Below are positions 16,945-24,111 of a DNA stretch of 40,733 nucleotides, one piece after another; position 1 is the first letter of the stretch; every line of letters starts with the position of its first letter. A program made the translations under genes and the position numbers. The notes beneath the pieces are model-generated. The model searched no databases. It was given only the letters and a program-made list of their open reading frames with translations, and was not told where the DNA came from. Source of the DNA: Hallerella sp963597395 (lineage in GTDB: Bacteria; Fibrobacterota; Fibrobacteria; Fibrobacterales; Fibrobacteraceae); contig CAVBPX010000017.1 of NCBI GenBank assembly GCA_963597395.1, forward strand, positions 1 to 40,733, read 5' to 3'.

Positions 16945-18149
16945 TGGCCTCCGAACACCCCGTTCTCGTCCTCGAAGCGGGCAAGGAAAAGTCCGCAGTC
17001 CGAAAGCATCCCTGGATTTTTAGCGGCGCGGTCCATCACGTCAAGGGAAATCCTTCGGCAGGCGACACGGTCGAGGTCCGCTCCGCGCATGGCGAATTTT
17101 TGGGACTTGCCGCCTACTCGCCCGAATCGCAGATTCGGGCGCGCTTCTGGACCTTCGGAGAACGTACGCCGATAGACAAGGACTTTTTTTCGAAGGTTCT
17201 CGACCGCGCCATCGAAAGTCGCAAAAGCCGCGGATTTGACGTTTTTGACCCGCAAGCGGCCTTCCGGATAGTCCACGCCGAAAACGACGGCATTCCGGGC
17301 TGCATCATCGACAAGTATGCGGGGATAATCTCCGTGGAAATTCTTTCCGCCGGGGCCGAAAAGTTCCGCCACACCCTCTACGAGCTTCTCGCCGAAAAGC
17401 TTTCCCCGCAAGGAATTCTCGAACGTTGCGACTCCGACGTCCGCGAAAAGGAAGGACTCCCCCTCCGAAAGGAAGTCGTTTTTGGAAACGTCCCGACGGA
17501 AGGCGTCGAAATGGTCGAAAACGGGATTCGCTTCGACATCGACGTTTGGAACGGCCACAAGACGGGATACTATCTCGACCAAAGGGACGCCCGGTTCGAA
17601 GTCGGAAAGTTTGCCCGCGGAAAGCGCGTCCTGAACTGTTTTTCCTATACGGGCGGGTTCGGGCTTTTTGCGCTGCAAAACGGCGCGGAAAGCGTGACCG
17701 AGGTGGACGTGTCCGCCGACGCGCTTAAAATCGCGGAGAATCTCGTACAAAAGAACGGTTTTGACACGGGCCGCGCGGAATTTCTCGAAGCGGACGTCTT
17801 CAGCTACCTCCGCAAATGCCGAGACAGCCGAAAGACGTTCGACCTCATCATCCTCGACCCGCCGAAGTTCATCGAAAACAAGTCGCACCTCGCCAAGGGC
17901 GCCCGCGGCTACAAGGACATCAACCTGCTCGCGCTCAAGCTCCTTTCGCCCAAGGGAATGCTTGCGACGTTCAGCTGCTCCGGCCTGATGGAAATGGACC
18001 TTTTTCAGAAGATTGTCGCGGACGCGGCTCTCGATGCGCACCGAGACGTTCAAATCATCGGAAGGTTCGGACAGCCCGCCGACCATCCCGTAAAAACCTC
18101 CTTCCCCGAGGGGCAATACCTCAAGGGACTTCTGCTCGAAGCGGTATAA
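16944..18149 (+). CDS. rlmI: 23S rRNA cytosine-C5 methyltransferase, RlmI family
   Basis: A 401-residue SAM-dependent enzyme that methylates a cytosine of 23S rRNA (C1962 in E. coli). An N-terminal PUA domain (about 5-85) is followed by an EEHUP-like connector and the Rossmann methyltransferase domain. That domain carries NCFSYTGGFGLFAL (SAM motif I), VTEVDVSADAL, IILDPPKF and the catalytic TFSCSG cysteine. Start ATG overlaps the stop of thrH by 1 nt. The frame is open far upstream (to 16341), but that extension is a shadow of thrH and has no family similarity. Confidence 0.93.
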   Translation: MASEHPVLVLEAGKEKSAVRKHPWIFSGAVHHVKGNPSAGDTVEVRSAHGEFLGLAAYSPESQIRARFWTFGERTPIDKDFFSKVLDRAIESRKSRGFDVFDPQAAFRIVHAENDGIPGCIIDKYAGIISVEILSAGAEKFRHTLYELLAEKLSPQGILERCDSDVREKEGLPLRKEVVFGNVPTEGVEMVENGIRFDIDVWNGHKTGYYLDQRDARFEVGKFARGKRVLNCFSYTGGFGLFALQNGAESVTEVDVSADALKIAENLVQKNGFDTGRAEFLEADVFSYLRKCRDSRKTFDLIILDPPKFIENKSHLAKGARGYKDINLLALKLLSPKGMLATFSCSGLMEMDLFQKIVADAALDAHRDVQIIGRFGQPADHPVKTSFPEGQYLKGLLLEAV

Positions 18150-18153
18150 CGGC

Positions 18154-18480
18154 ATGATTCTTTTTCAGATCCTTGCCGTTCTTTCCGCACTTGCGCTCGT
18201 CGCGCTTTTTCAGAAAAGCCTTCTGCACGCGCCGAAGGCGCGCCGAAAGCTCTACGTCGTCCCGGGCCTTTTTCAGCTTTTTGCCGTTTTGGTGGCCCTT
18301 GCCCGCGGAGCGGTCGTCCCGGCCTTTCTGCCCGCGGAAATCATCACCGTTTTCATCTACTTTTTTAGCCTCTACCTCACCTACTCGGCGGCGATTTCCT
18401 TTTCGACGTCCCCTAGGAAAGTCTCCGCGCTTTTCTCCTTTGCCGCCGTCGCCTACTGGATCCTCGCCATTTTCGCCTGA
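18154..18480 (+). CDS. Small multi-pass membrane protein of unknown function
   Basis: 108 residues, nearly all hydrophobic: segments at about 2-20, 35-50, 57-80 and 88-106 look like four membrane helices, with a basic loop (APKARRKLY) after the first. I do not recognise a family. It begins 4 nt after rlmI and ends just before the strong bidirectional terminator, so it is the last gene of the hslO-thrH-rlmI transcript. Confidence 0.65.
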   Translation: MILFQILAVLSALALVALFQKSLLHAPKARRKLYVVPGLFQLFAVLVALARGAVVPAFLPAEIITVFIYFFSLYLTYSAAISFSTSPRKVSALFSFAAVAYWILAIFA

Positions 18481-18494
18481 GTTTTTGAAGACCG

Positions 18495-18523
18495 AAAAAG
18501 CCTCCGCGAATGCGGAGGCTTTT
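18495..18523. terminator. Bidirectional terminator between the rlmI operon and glnN
   Basis: Perfect 9-bp stem AGCCTCCGC / GCGGAGGCT (18499-18507 / 18512-18520) with loop GAAT, TTT after it on the plus strand and five A before it (minus-strand U-tract). Confidence 0.92.
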
Positions 18524-18548
18524 GAATTTTCGTTTTACCGAAAAGGAA

Positions 18549-20615
18549 CTATCCGACGAAGAACATCTCGCCGAATCCCGGAACGGGCCACTGGGAATCC
18601 GGAACTATCCGTTCGAGCGCATCGACATATTTCCGGACTTCGGCCATCGCTTCGAGTTCCGCCTTCGGGCATCCCGCATCGACGGCCTTTTCGAGCTTCT
18701 CGATTTCGGTCGCGAGACTTTCGACGTTGTCCGCAGCCGACTTTGCAAGGGACTCGATGCCCTTGTGGGCGTATTCCGCAAGAGACGCGCACGAGTCGGC
18801 AAGTTCCGCGGCGTAGGAGATGCACTCCGGAAGATACATCGTCTTTGCCATCGTAAGCGCACAGTTCGCTTCGAGCGCAATGACCGTTTCGTACTTTTCC
18901 TTTTCGACGATATAGCGGCTTTCGAGTTCCACTTCGGAGAGGACGCCGTAGTCCTTGTAGAGCTTCACCACCTTCGGGTCGCGATACGCTTCGAGGGCTT
19001 CCGGCGTCGTCTTGAGGTTCGGGAGACCGCGGCGTTCCGCTTCGGCCTTCCATTCGTCGCTGTAGCCGTTGCCGTCAAAGAGCACGCGCTTGTGTTCCTT
19101 GATTTCCTTCTGGAGGATGGTCTGCACGGCGGAATTGAAGTCCGTTCCCTTGCCAGTCAAAGCCTCGATCTGGTTCATCACGTCGTCAAGGGCCCAGGCG
19201 ACGATGGTGTTCAGCGCCGTATTCGGCGTGGAGCAGCTCTGTTCGCTTCCGACCGCGCGGAACTCGAACTTGTTGCCCGTAAAGGCGAACGGGCTCGTGC
19301 GGTTTCTGTCCGTTGCATCCTTCGGGAGCGGAGGCAGAATGGACACGCCGATTTCTATCTCGGAGCCTTTCTTCGAGGAAGAGGGCTTCCCCTTTTCGAG
19401 CTGGTTGATGATATCGGTGAGCTGCTCGCCGAGGAAGATGGAGATGATGGCCGGAGGCGCCTCGTTTGCACCGAGACGGTGATCGTTTCCGGCGCTTGCC
19501 ACGGCGGCGCGAAGAAGCGGCGCATAGGTATCGACGCCCTTGATGATGGAAACGAGCACAGTGAGGAACTTCGCATTTTCGTGCGGGGTCTTTCCCGGCG
19601 AAAGCCAGTTCTTGCCGTCCGGTCCCGTGATGGACCAGTTGTTGTGCTTGCCGGAACCGTTCACGCCGTCAAAAGGCTTTTCGTGGAGGAGGCAAACGAG
19701 ACCGTAACGCTCCGCGACCGTCTGGAGAACTTCCATTGCGAGCATGTTATGGTCGGAAGAGAGGTTCTGCTCTTCGAAGACCGGGGCGAGTTCGAACTGC
19801 GCCGGGCTCACTTCGTTGTGACGGGTTTTCGCCGGGACGCCGAGCTTCCAGAGTTCCTGATCGACTTCGGCCATAAAGGAGAGCACGCGGCTCTTGATTT
19901 TTCCGAAGTAGTGGTCGTCGAGCTGCTGGTGACGGGCCGGGCGGACGCCGAAGAGCGTGCGGCCGGTCTGAATCAGGTCGGGGCGCTGCCTGTAAAGCTC
20001 CGCATCGACGAGGAAGTATTCCTGTTCCGGGCCGAGAGTCGCGAACGGGCGCTTGTCGCCTTCGACGCCAAAAAGTTTCGCAACGCGAAGGACCTGCTTG
20101 GCAAGAGCGGTCTGCGAACGGAGCAGCGGGGTCTTCTTGTCGAGAGCCTCGCCGTGGTAGCCGTAGAACATCGTCGGAATGCAGAGGACGGCGACGCCGT
20201 CATTGTTCCGCTTGATGAACGCCGGGCTCGAAGGATCCCACGCCGTGTAGCCGCGGGCTTCGAACGTTGCCCGAAGACCGCCCGAGGGGAAGCTCGAAGC
20301 GTCCGGTTCGCCCTGGATCAGTTCCTTGCCGCTGAAAGAAGCGACGATGCCGCCTTTAAAGTCCGGGTTGTAAAAAGCGTCGTGCTTTTCGGCCGTCGTA
20401 CCGGTCAACGGCTGAAACCAGTGCGTAAAGTGCGTTGCACCGTGCTCGATGGCCCACGTTTTCATCCCCGAGGCGACCTCGTCCGCAATCGACGAATCGA
20501 GCGCGGAACCGTTCTCCATCGTGGCGAGAAGGCTCTCGTAGGTCTTGTGCGAGAGATACTTGCTCATGGTCTTCGCATTGAAAACCAGACTTCCGAAATC
20601 TTCTTGAATATTCAC
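18549..20615 (-). CDS. glnN: Glutamine synthetase type III
   Basis: Assimilates ammonia: glutamate + NH3 + ATP gives glutamine. Type III enzymes are large dodecamers found in Bacteroidetes, Fibrobacter, cyanobacteria and some others. The 688-residue product matches that class. It has the type III N-terminal region (FGSLVFNAKTMSKYLSHKTYESL), catalytic segments LGPEQEYFLVD, VSPAQFELAPVFEEQNLSSDHNML and NGSGKHNNWSI, the DRNRTSPFAFTGNKFEFRAVGS stretch and a long C-terminal helical tail. Start is taken as GTG at 20615 because AAGGAG lies 6 nt upstream and a sigma-54 promoter lies just before that. An in-frame upstream ATG at 20711 would be upstream of that promoter. A separate gene from the upstream aminopeptidase (150-nt gap). 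Confidence 0.95.
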   Translation of the reverse strand: MNIQEDFGSLVFNAKTMSKYLSHKTYESLLATMENGSALDSSIADEVASGMKTWAIEHGATHFTHWFQPLTGTTAEKHDAFYNPDFKGGIVASFSGKELIQGEPDASSFPSGGLRATFEARGYTAWDPSSPAFIKRNNDGVAVLCIPTMFYGYHGEALDKKTPLLRSQTALAKQVLRVAKLFGVEGDKRPFATLGPEQEYFLVDAELYRQRPDLIQTGRTLFGVRPARHQQLDDHYFGKIKSRVLSFMAEVDQELWKLGVPAKTRHNEVSPAQFELAPVFEEQNLSSDHNMLAMEVLQTVAERYGLVCLLHEKPFDGVNGSGKHNNWSITGPDGKNWLSPGKTPHENAKFLTVLVSIIKGVDTYAPLLRAAVASAGNDHRLGANEAPPAIISIFLGEQLTDIINQLEKGKPSSSKKGSEIEIGVSILPPLPKDATDRNRTSPFAFTGNKFEFRAVGSEQSCSTPNTALNTIVAWALDDVMNQIEALTGKGTDFNSAVQTILQKEIKEHKRVLFDGNGYSDEWKAEAERRGLPNLKTTPEALEAYRDPKVVKLYKDYGVLSEVELESRYIVEKEKYETVIALEANCALTMAKTMYLPECISYAAELADSCASLAEYAHKGIESLAKSAADNVESLATEIEKLEKAVDAGCPKAELEAMAEVRKYVDALERIVPDSQWPVPGFGEMFFVG

Positions 20616-20648
20616 AGCGAACTCCTTATGGTTTTGTACCCGGACTTT

Positions 20649-20665
20649 TGCAAAAACCGTGCCAA
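20649..20665 (-). promoter_or_regulatory. Sigma-54 (RpoN) promoter of glnN
   Basis: On the minus strand TTGGCACGGTTTTTGCA matches the -24/-12 consensus TGGCACG-N4-TTGC at every defined position, with GG and GC exactly 10 nt apart. The predicted start, about 12 nt after the -12 GC (near 20638), leaves a leader of roughly 22 nt that contains the AAGGAG site and the GTG. A nitrogen-responsive enhancer-binding protein is expected upstream, but I see no convincing NtrC-type site. Confidence 0.85.
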
Positions 20666-20742
20666 GGAAAATCTCGGCAAATTTTGCGATTCTCGCGGGA
20701 TACCCGGGCAAAAAACCACATCTTTGTCTTCTTTCGGCAAAA

Positions 20743-20748
20743 AATATA
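20743..20748 (-). promoter_or_regulatory. Second possible glnN promoter, TATATT -10 box
   Basis: TGCTATATTTTTT on the minus strand carries the same TATATT box seen before many genes in this window. It lies about 80 nt upstream of the sigma-54 promoter, just after the aminopeptidase gene. No clear -35. It would give glnN a housekeeping promoter besides the RpoN one. Confidence 0.35.
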
Positions 20749-20765
20749 GCATTTATGTCGTTTTG

Positions 20766-21881
20766 TCACTTTGACCGGCCGAGCCTGTCGGGGTTCAGGG
20801 CGAGAAGTTCAGGGAGGACAAAAATTCCGTCCTTGCGGACAAGCCTCTCGTCCATGTAAATTTCTCCGCCGCCGTATTCCTTCGTCATGATGAGGACCAG
20901 GTCCCAGTGAATCGCGGACTTGTTGCCGTTGTAGGCGTCCTCGTAACACTTTCCGGGCGTAAAGTGGAGGCTTCCCGAAATTTTTTCGTCAAAGAGAATG
21001 TCGCAAATCGGACGGCGCACAAACGGGTTGAACCCGAGCGCAAACTCTCCCACATAGCGGGCGCCCTCGTCCGTGTCGAAGATTGCATTCATCGCTTTCG
21101 TGTTCGAAGACGTCGCCTCGACGATTTTTCCGTCCTTGAAGACCAGACGAATATTGTCGAAGCGCTTTCCCTCGTAGAGCGTCGGCGTGTTGTAGGAGAT
21201 GACGCCGTTTACGCTTTCGCGGACCGGAGCCGTATAGACTTCCCCATCCGGAATGTTCATCGTTCCGCAGCACGGGACCGCCGGAATGCCCTTGATGCTG
21301 AAGGAAAGGTCCGTCCCGGGGGCCTTGAGGCGCACCCTGTCCGTCCGGTTCATCAAATCGACCAGTCCCTGAGCCGCCTTCTGCATGGCCGGGTAGTTGG
21401 CAAGGCACGCGTCAAAGTAAAAGTTTTCGAAGGCCTCCGTGCTCATTCCGGCGCTCTGGGCAAAGGACGGCCCTGGATAACGCAAAACGCACCAGCGCGT
21501 CTTGTTTACGCGGTAGTTCAGGACCGGATTCCGGATGGTACGGTTCGCAAGCATCCGGTCTTCGGGGACGTCGGAATATTCGACAAAATTGTCACTTCCG
21601 CGAACGGCGATGTAGGCCTGCATTTTTTGCATCAGGGTCAGATCGTGCTCCGCCTCGATTTTCAGCTGCTCGTCGGTCGCATTCTGGAGCAGCACGCGAT
21701 TTACCGCACTCGAATGGGGCGCAAGGAACGGGCGCCCTCCCGCCTTCGCGACTGCACGGATCAGCGCAACGGAAATCTCCGCCGGAACATCCGTCGTTTC
21801 GATTAAAATGTTTTCGTCCTTTTGCAGGGCAACCGCATCGCGGACAAGCATTTCCGCAAGCTTTTCAATTCGTGAATCCAT
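20766..21881 (-). CDS. M29-family metallo-aminopeptidase
   Basis: Cytosolic aminopeptidase of the thermophilic aminopeptidase (AmpS/PepS, M29) family, 371 residues, releasing N-terminal amino acids from peptides. Expected two-metal ligands are visible: Glu in MNIPDGEVYTAP, Glu in GEFALGFN, His in LHFTPGKCYEDAYN together with its Tyr, and His/Asp in SAIHWDLVLIM. AGAGGTG lies 5-6 nt before the ATG. The gene is divergent from the HEPN islet, with only 68 nt between the two starts. No terminator is seen before the glnN promoter region. Confidence 0.88.
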   Translation of the reverse strand: MDSRIEKLAEMLVRDAVALQKDENILIETTDVPAEISVALIRAVAKAGGRPFLAPHSSAVNRVLLQNATDEQLKIEAEHDLTLMQKMQAYIAVRGSDNFVEYSDVPEDRMLANRTIRNPVLNYRVNKTRWCVLRYPGPSFAQSAGMSTEAFENFYFDACLANYPAMQKAAQGLVDLMNRTDRVRLKAPGTDLSFSIKGIPAVPCCGTMNIPDGEVYTAPVRESVNGVISYNTPTLYEGKRFDNIRLVFKDGKIVEATSSNTKAMNAIFDTDEGARYVGEFALGFNPFVRRPICDILFDEKISGSLHFTPGKCYEDAYNGNKSAIHWDLVLIMTKEYGGGEIYMDERLVRKDGIFVLPELLALNPDRLGRSK

Positions 21882-21949
21882 CTGAACACCTCTTGAAATT
21901 CAGGGAAGCAATGTAGAAATTTTGTATATTGCAAAAAAAAGGGTATCGG

Positions 21950-22435
21950 ATGAATCTCACGAACAAAAACAGAAACAAGCTTTTCCATCCCGAAAATCGG
22001 ATGAACGCCGCAATTTCCCGCATGGAAACAGCCATCATTCTTCTACATAATAAAAGATATTCAGCCTCCATCTATATCGCAGGGGTTGCCGTAGAATGCA
22101 TATTGCGGACATTTATAGAGAAATACGAGCAGAAAAAATTCGACGCGGAACATCGAATCGGGAAACTTTGCAAACACAGATCGATTGATCCGTTCTATCA
22201 GGACAATCCTTCCATGAACCAGTATTTCGACACAATGATCAATTACTGGGACAATAAATACCGCTATACCGATGACATCAAACTAATGACATTCTATCAG
22301 GCTCGCGGTTTAATCAAGCACTCTGAATTGCGAAATTCGAAAAAATTAGCGGGATTTGCCAAGGAATGCGTTACCGCGGCAAACCGAATCATCACCAAAG
22401 GCAAGGAATGCTTTCAAAGGGGGATAAATGCCTAA
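21950..22435 (+). CDS. HEPN-domain protein, candidate RNase toxin
   Basis: 161 residues, all helical. Residues 18-57 (RMNAAISRMETAIILLHNKRYSASIYIAGVAVECILRTFI) match the first two helices of HEPN domains, and R119-x4-H124 (RGLIKH) matches the HEPN ribonuclease motif Rx4-6H. HEPN proteins are often toxins or effector RNases in toxin-antitoxin and phage-defence systems. The ATG at 21950 has AAAGGG 6-7 nt upstream; the earlier TTG at 21929 is unlikely. A TATATT box lies at 21925-21930. The gene overlaps the next one by 8 nt, which implies coupled expression. Family assignment is fairly secure; toxicity is inference. Confidence 0.75.
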   Translation: MNLTNKNRNKLFHPENRMNAAISRMETAIILLHNKRYSASIYIAGVAVECILRTFIEKYEQKKFDAEHRIGKLCKHRSIDPFYQDNPSMNQYFDTMINYWDNKYRYTDDIKLMTFYQARGLIKHSELRNSKKLAGFAKECVTAANRIITKGKECFQRGINA

Positions 22436-22715
22436 CGGAAAAGAACAGTCTCTCGGCAAAAAAATCAAACAGGTTCTAAAAAATTCAGATCTCGGAAAGA
22501 CGAAGGGGACCCGAATTCAAATTGATGAACTTGAAAACGGCTATGTAAGCGGACTTATCAAATCCCCCCTCTTTACAGGGATGTCCATCGTCAAAAGACA
22601 CTCCAAAATTCAAGGCTATCTGAAAAAAAGCCTCTCCGCTTCGGAGCGGGAAAAAATCCTCGGTCTCCTGACTGCGGCGCCCGCAGACCTATCCTCCGAC
22701 AGGGCAGCCAAATAA
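22428..22715 (+). CDS. BolA/IbaG-like small protein partnered with HEPN
   Basis: 95 residues. The order of elements fits the BolA alpha-beta-beta-alpha-alpha-beta fold. These are helix 7-20, strand TRIQIDEL (28-35), strand YVSGLIKS (39-46), the turn LFTGMS (48-53), a helix with V55-K-R57-H58, a helix ASEREKI, and a last strand ending in LLTAAP. The F-x-G-M-S-x-V-K/R-x-H segment and a final TxxP-like end are what IbaG/BolA proteins show, including the His used as an Fe-S ligand with monothiol glutaredoxins. I infer the family from pattern only. Overlap with the HEPN gene suggests an antitoxin or cofactor. Its last 27 nt overlap the 3' end of the convergent Fe-S protein gene. Confidence 0.5.
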   Translation: MPNGKEQSLGKKIKQVLKNSDLGKTKGTRIQIDELENGYVSGLIKSPLFTGMSIVKRHSKIQGYLKKSLSASEREKILGLLTAAPADLSSDRAAK

Positions 22716-23906
22716 TTTCTTTCCAAGCCGCCGTTTTGCGGCGCCGAGAATATGCCGCATTTTCATGTAGGCCCGTTTGAAAGGCCCCGGATACGGACAA
22801 TATTTTCGGATGAGCACGTCGAGCGTTTTGGAATCCAGGTCGGCAAAAAATTTTGAGCGGTCGGGATGCGGGACGCTTGAACGCACAAGGCACGGATTTC
22901 CGAGGATTGCATATTCCGCCTTGGACGCACACAGGCGAAGCCCGGGACGAACTTCGTCAAAGAGCCTTTTGCCATGTTCCGTGTTCAAAAGCACAAGGGA
23001 AGTTCCCCGGTCGTCGTCGAGTTCGGGGTGAAAGTTTCGAATGTTCCAGTAGTCGCCGAGGGTTATGTCCGCGACGCGCGGAATTTTTCCGTAATGGCAA
23101 TCCGCGCAGGAATCGTTTAGGCAGAGGTTCTGCAAAAAGACGCGCATAAACTTGTCTTCGCGGAGCGTTTTAAAAATTTGAAAACAGTCTCCCGAACTGT
23201 ATTCAATGGCGCGATGCGCCATTGAATACAGTCTCCATCCGTTTCGCTTATCGCGGAAACGGCTGGAAAGGACAGAAACCGAACGTTCGGTTTCAAGTTC
23301 GCGGATATACTTTTCGAAGACCTTGACGCTTGGGGAACCGTGGCAAACAATATCGACCGTCACGAGGTTCGGATATTCCGTTTTGCCGAGAACCGCGTAA
23401 AGCCCTGCGACCTGGCAGGGCGTTCCCGAAAAGAGAACCTCGCGCCCGGTCCGAAGAAGCGTCCGGACATCCCTGTAAATGTTTCCGACATCCGCCTGCA
23501 CGTATTTGGACCCGCGGAGTTTTTCGAGGCCCGCTGCGTCTTCGGCGATGACATGCCCGAAATGCGTTTTACCGAGCTGGGCAACACCGACGACCGCGCC
23601 GCCGTCCTTAAGGACCCTTTGGGCAAGGACCGAAAAGACGCCCCCGCTCGAAGACTCCGTCCGAATTTTTTCGTCTGCGGCATATGCGGCAAATACTTGC
23701 GGACTTTCCGTCGAACCGTTCGGATTTTTGACATTTTTTGTCACAGGACAGGCGCGCTCGCACGCCCCGCAGGCGATGCACTTGGAAACGTCTATCGTCG
23801 GCCTGTAAAAGCCGTTTTGGTCGAGCGTCATCGAGATGGCGCCGCGGGCGCATGCATTTACGCAGGCCGCGCAGGACGAACAGTTACTTACGGGAATTTG
23901 CATCAT
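22689..23906 (-). CDS. Iron-sulfur protein of the coenzyme F420 hydrogenase/dehydrogenase beta-subunit family
   Basis: 405 residues. Two N-terminal 4Fe-4S ferredoxin motifs are visible: C-x2-C-x2-C-x3-C in NCSSCAACVNAC and again in KCIACGACERACP. The FrhB-like N- and C-terminal domains follow (SSSGGVFSVLAQRVL, FSGTPCQVAGLYAVLG, VDIVCHGSPS, FRDKRNGWR, ADITLGDYWNI). Such proteins transfer electrons to a flavin-bound partner; many bacterial copies sit in polysaccharide or glycan clusters, but this one is alone. GAAGG is 3 nt before the first ATG and 6 nt before the second (23903), so the latter may be the true start. The segment SMAHRAIEYSSGD (near residue 230) is encoded across a perfect 37-bp palindrome and looks like a small insertion. 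Confidence 0.8.
   Translation of the reverse strand: MMQIPVSNCSSCAACVNACARGAISMTLDQNGFYRPTIDVSKCIACGACERACPVTKNVKNPNGSTESPQVFAAYAADEKIRTESSSGGVFSVLAQRVLKDGGAVVGVAQLGKTHFGHVIAEDAAGLEKLRGSKYVQADVGNIYRDVRTLLRTGREVLFSGTPCQVAGLYAVLGKTEYPNLVTVDIVCHGSPSVKVFEKYIRELETERSVSVLSSRFRDKRNGWRLYSMAHRAIEYSSGDCFQIFKTLREDKFMRVFLQNLCLNDSCADCHYGKIPRVADITLGDYWNIRNFHPELDDDRGTSLVLLNTEHGKRLFDEVRPGLRLCASKAEYAILGNPCLVRSSVPHPDRSKFFADLDSKTLDVLIRKYCPYPGPFKRAYMKMRHILGAAKRRLGKKLFGCPVGG
23196..23232. repeat. Perfect inverted repeat (17-bp arms, 3-nt spacer) inside a coding sequence
   Basis: Arm ACTGTATTCAATGGCGC (23196-23212) is followed by GAT and by its exact reverse complement (23216-23232). A 9-bp direct repeat, ACAGTCTCC, lies at 23184-23192 and again at 23228-23236, overlapping the right arm. 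It stays in frame. The pattern fits a template-switch or quasipalindrome duplication, or a strong mRNA hairpin within the gene. Confidence 0.95.
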
Positions 23907-23981
23907 TTGCCTTCATACGAATTGTTCCGCCCAAATTAAACCTGGACGTTTTTGCCCAAACAAAAGGTGAGCCTTGCCGGC

Positions 23982-24010
23982 ATTATACATTTTTTTCTTT
24001 CTTTCCGCAA
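23982..24010 (-). promoter_or_regulatory. Promoter of the F420-beta-family gene (TTGCGG -17- TATAAT)
   Basis: On the minus strand TTGCGG (24010-24005), 17 nt, TATAAT (23987-23982) with TG before it. The leader would be about 70 nt. The gap 23907-24111 holds nothing else I can assign. Confidence 0.7.
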
Positions 24011-24111
24011 GCATTTTCTGGGCTGGAGGCCGTTTCCTCCAACTCGTCCGACTTGTAAATGTTCTGAAAGAGATTGACTATGGCTGACCGGTCTCGCCCA
24101 GAACAACCGTT

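Larger units (their letters stand above)
21925..22715 (+). other. AT-rich islet carrying the HEPN/BolA-like gene pair
   Basis: Base composition drops sharply here: 22021-22140, counted by hand, is about 38% G+C against 58% in a comparable stretch of a neighbouring core gene. Codons such as ATA and AGA, rare around it, become common. The islet sits between two minus-strand core genes and its second gene runs into the 3' end of the next one. No direct repeats or integrase are visible. Confidence 0.6.

Noticed and set aside
18510..20774. 754-codon open frame on the plus strand
   Set aside because: It is the antisense shadow of glnN, which has clear family motifs and a promoter; GC-rich codon use opens antisense frames throughout this window.
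23907..24111. Small RNA or small gene between the F420-beta gene and mnmG
   Set aside because: Only a promoter is visible; no terminator-like hairpin and no coding frame with a ribosome site.
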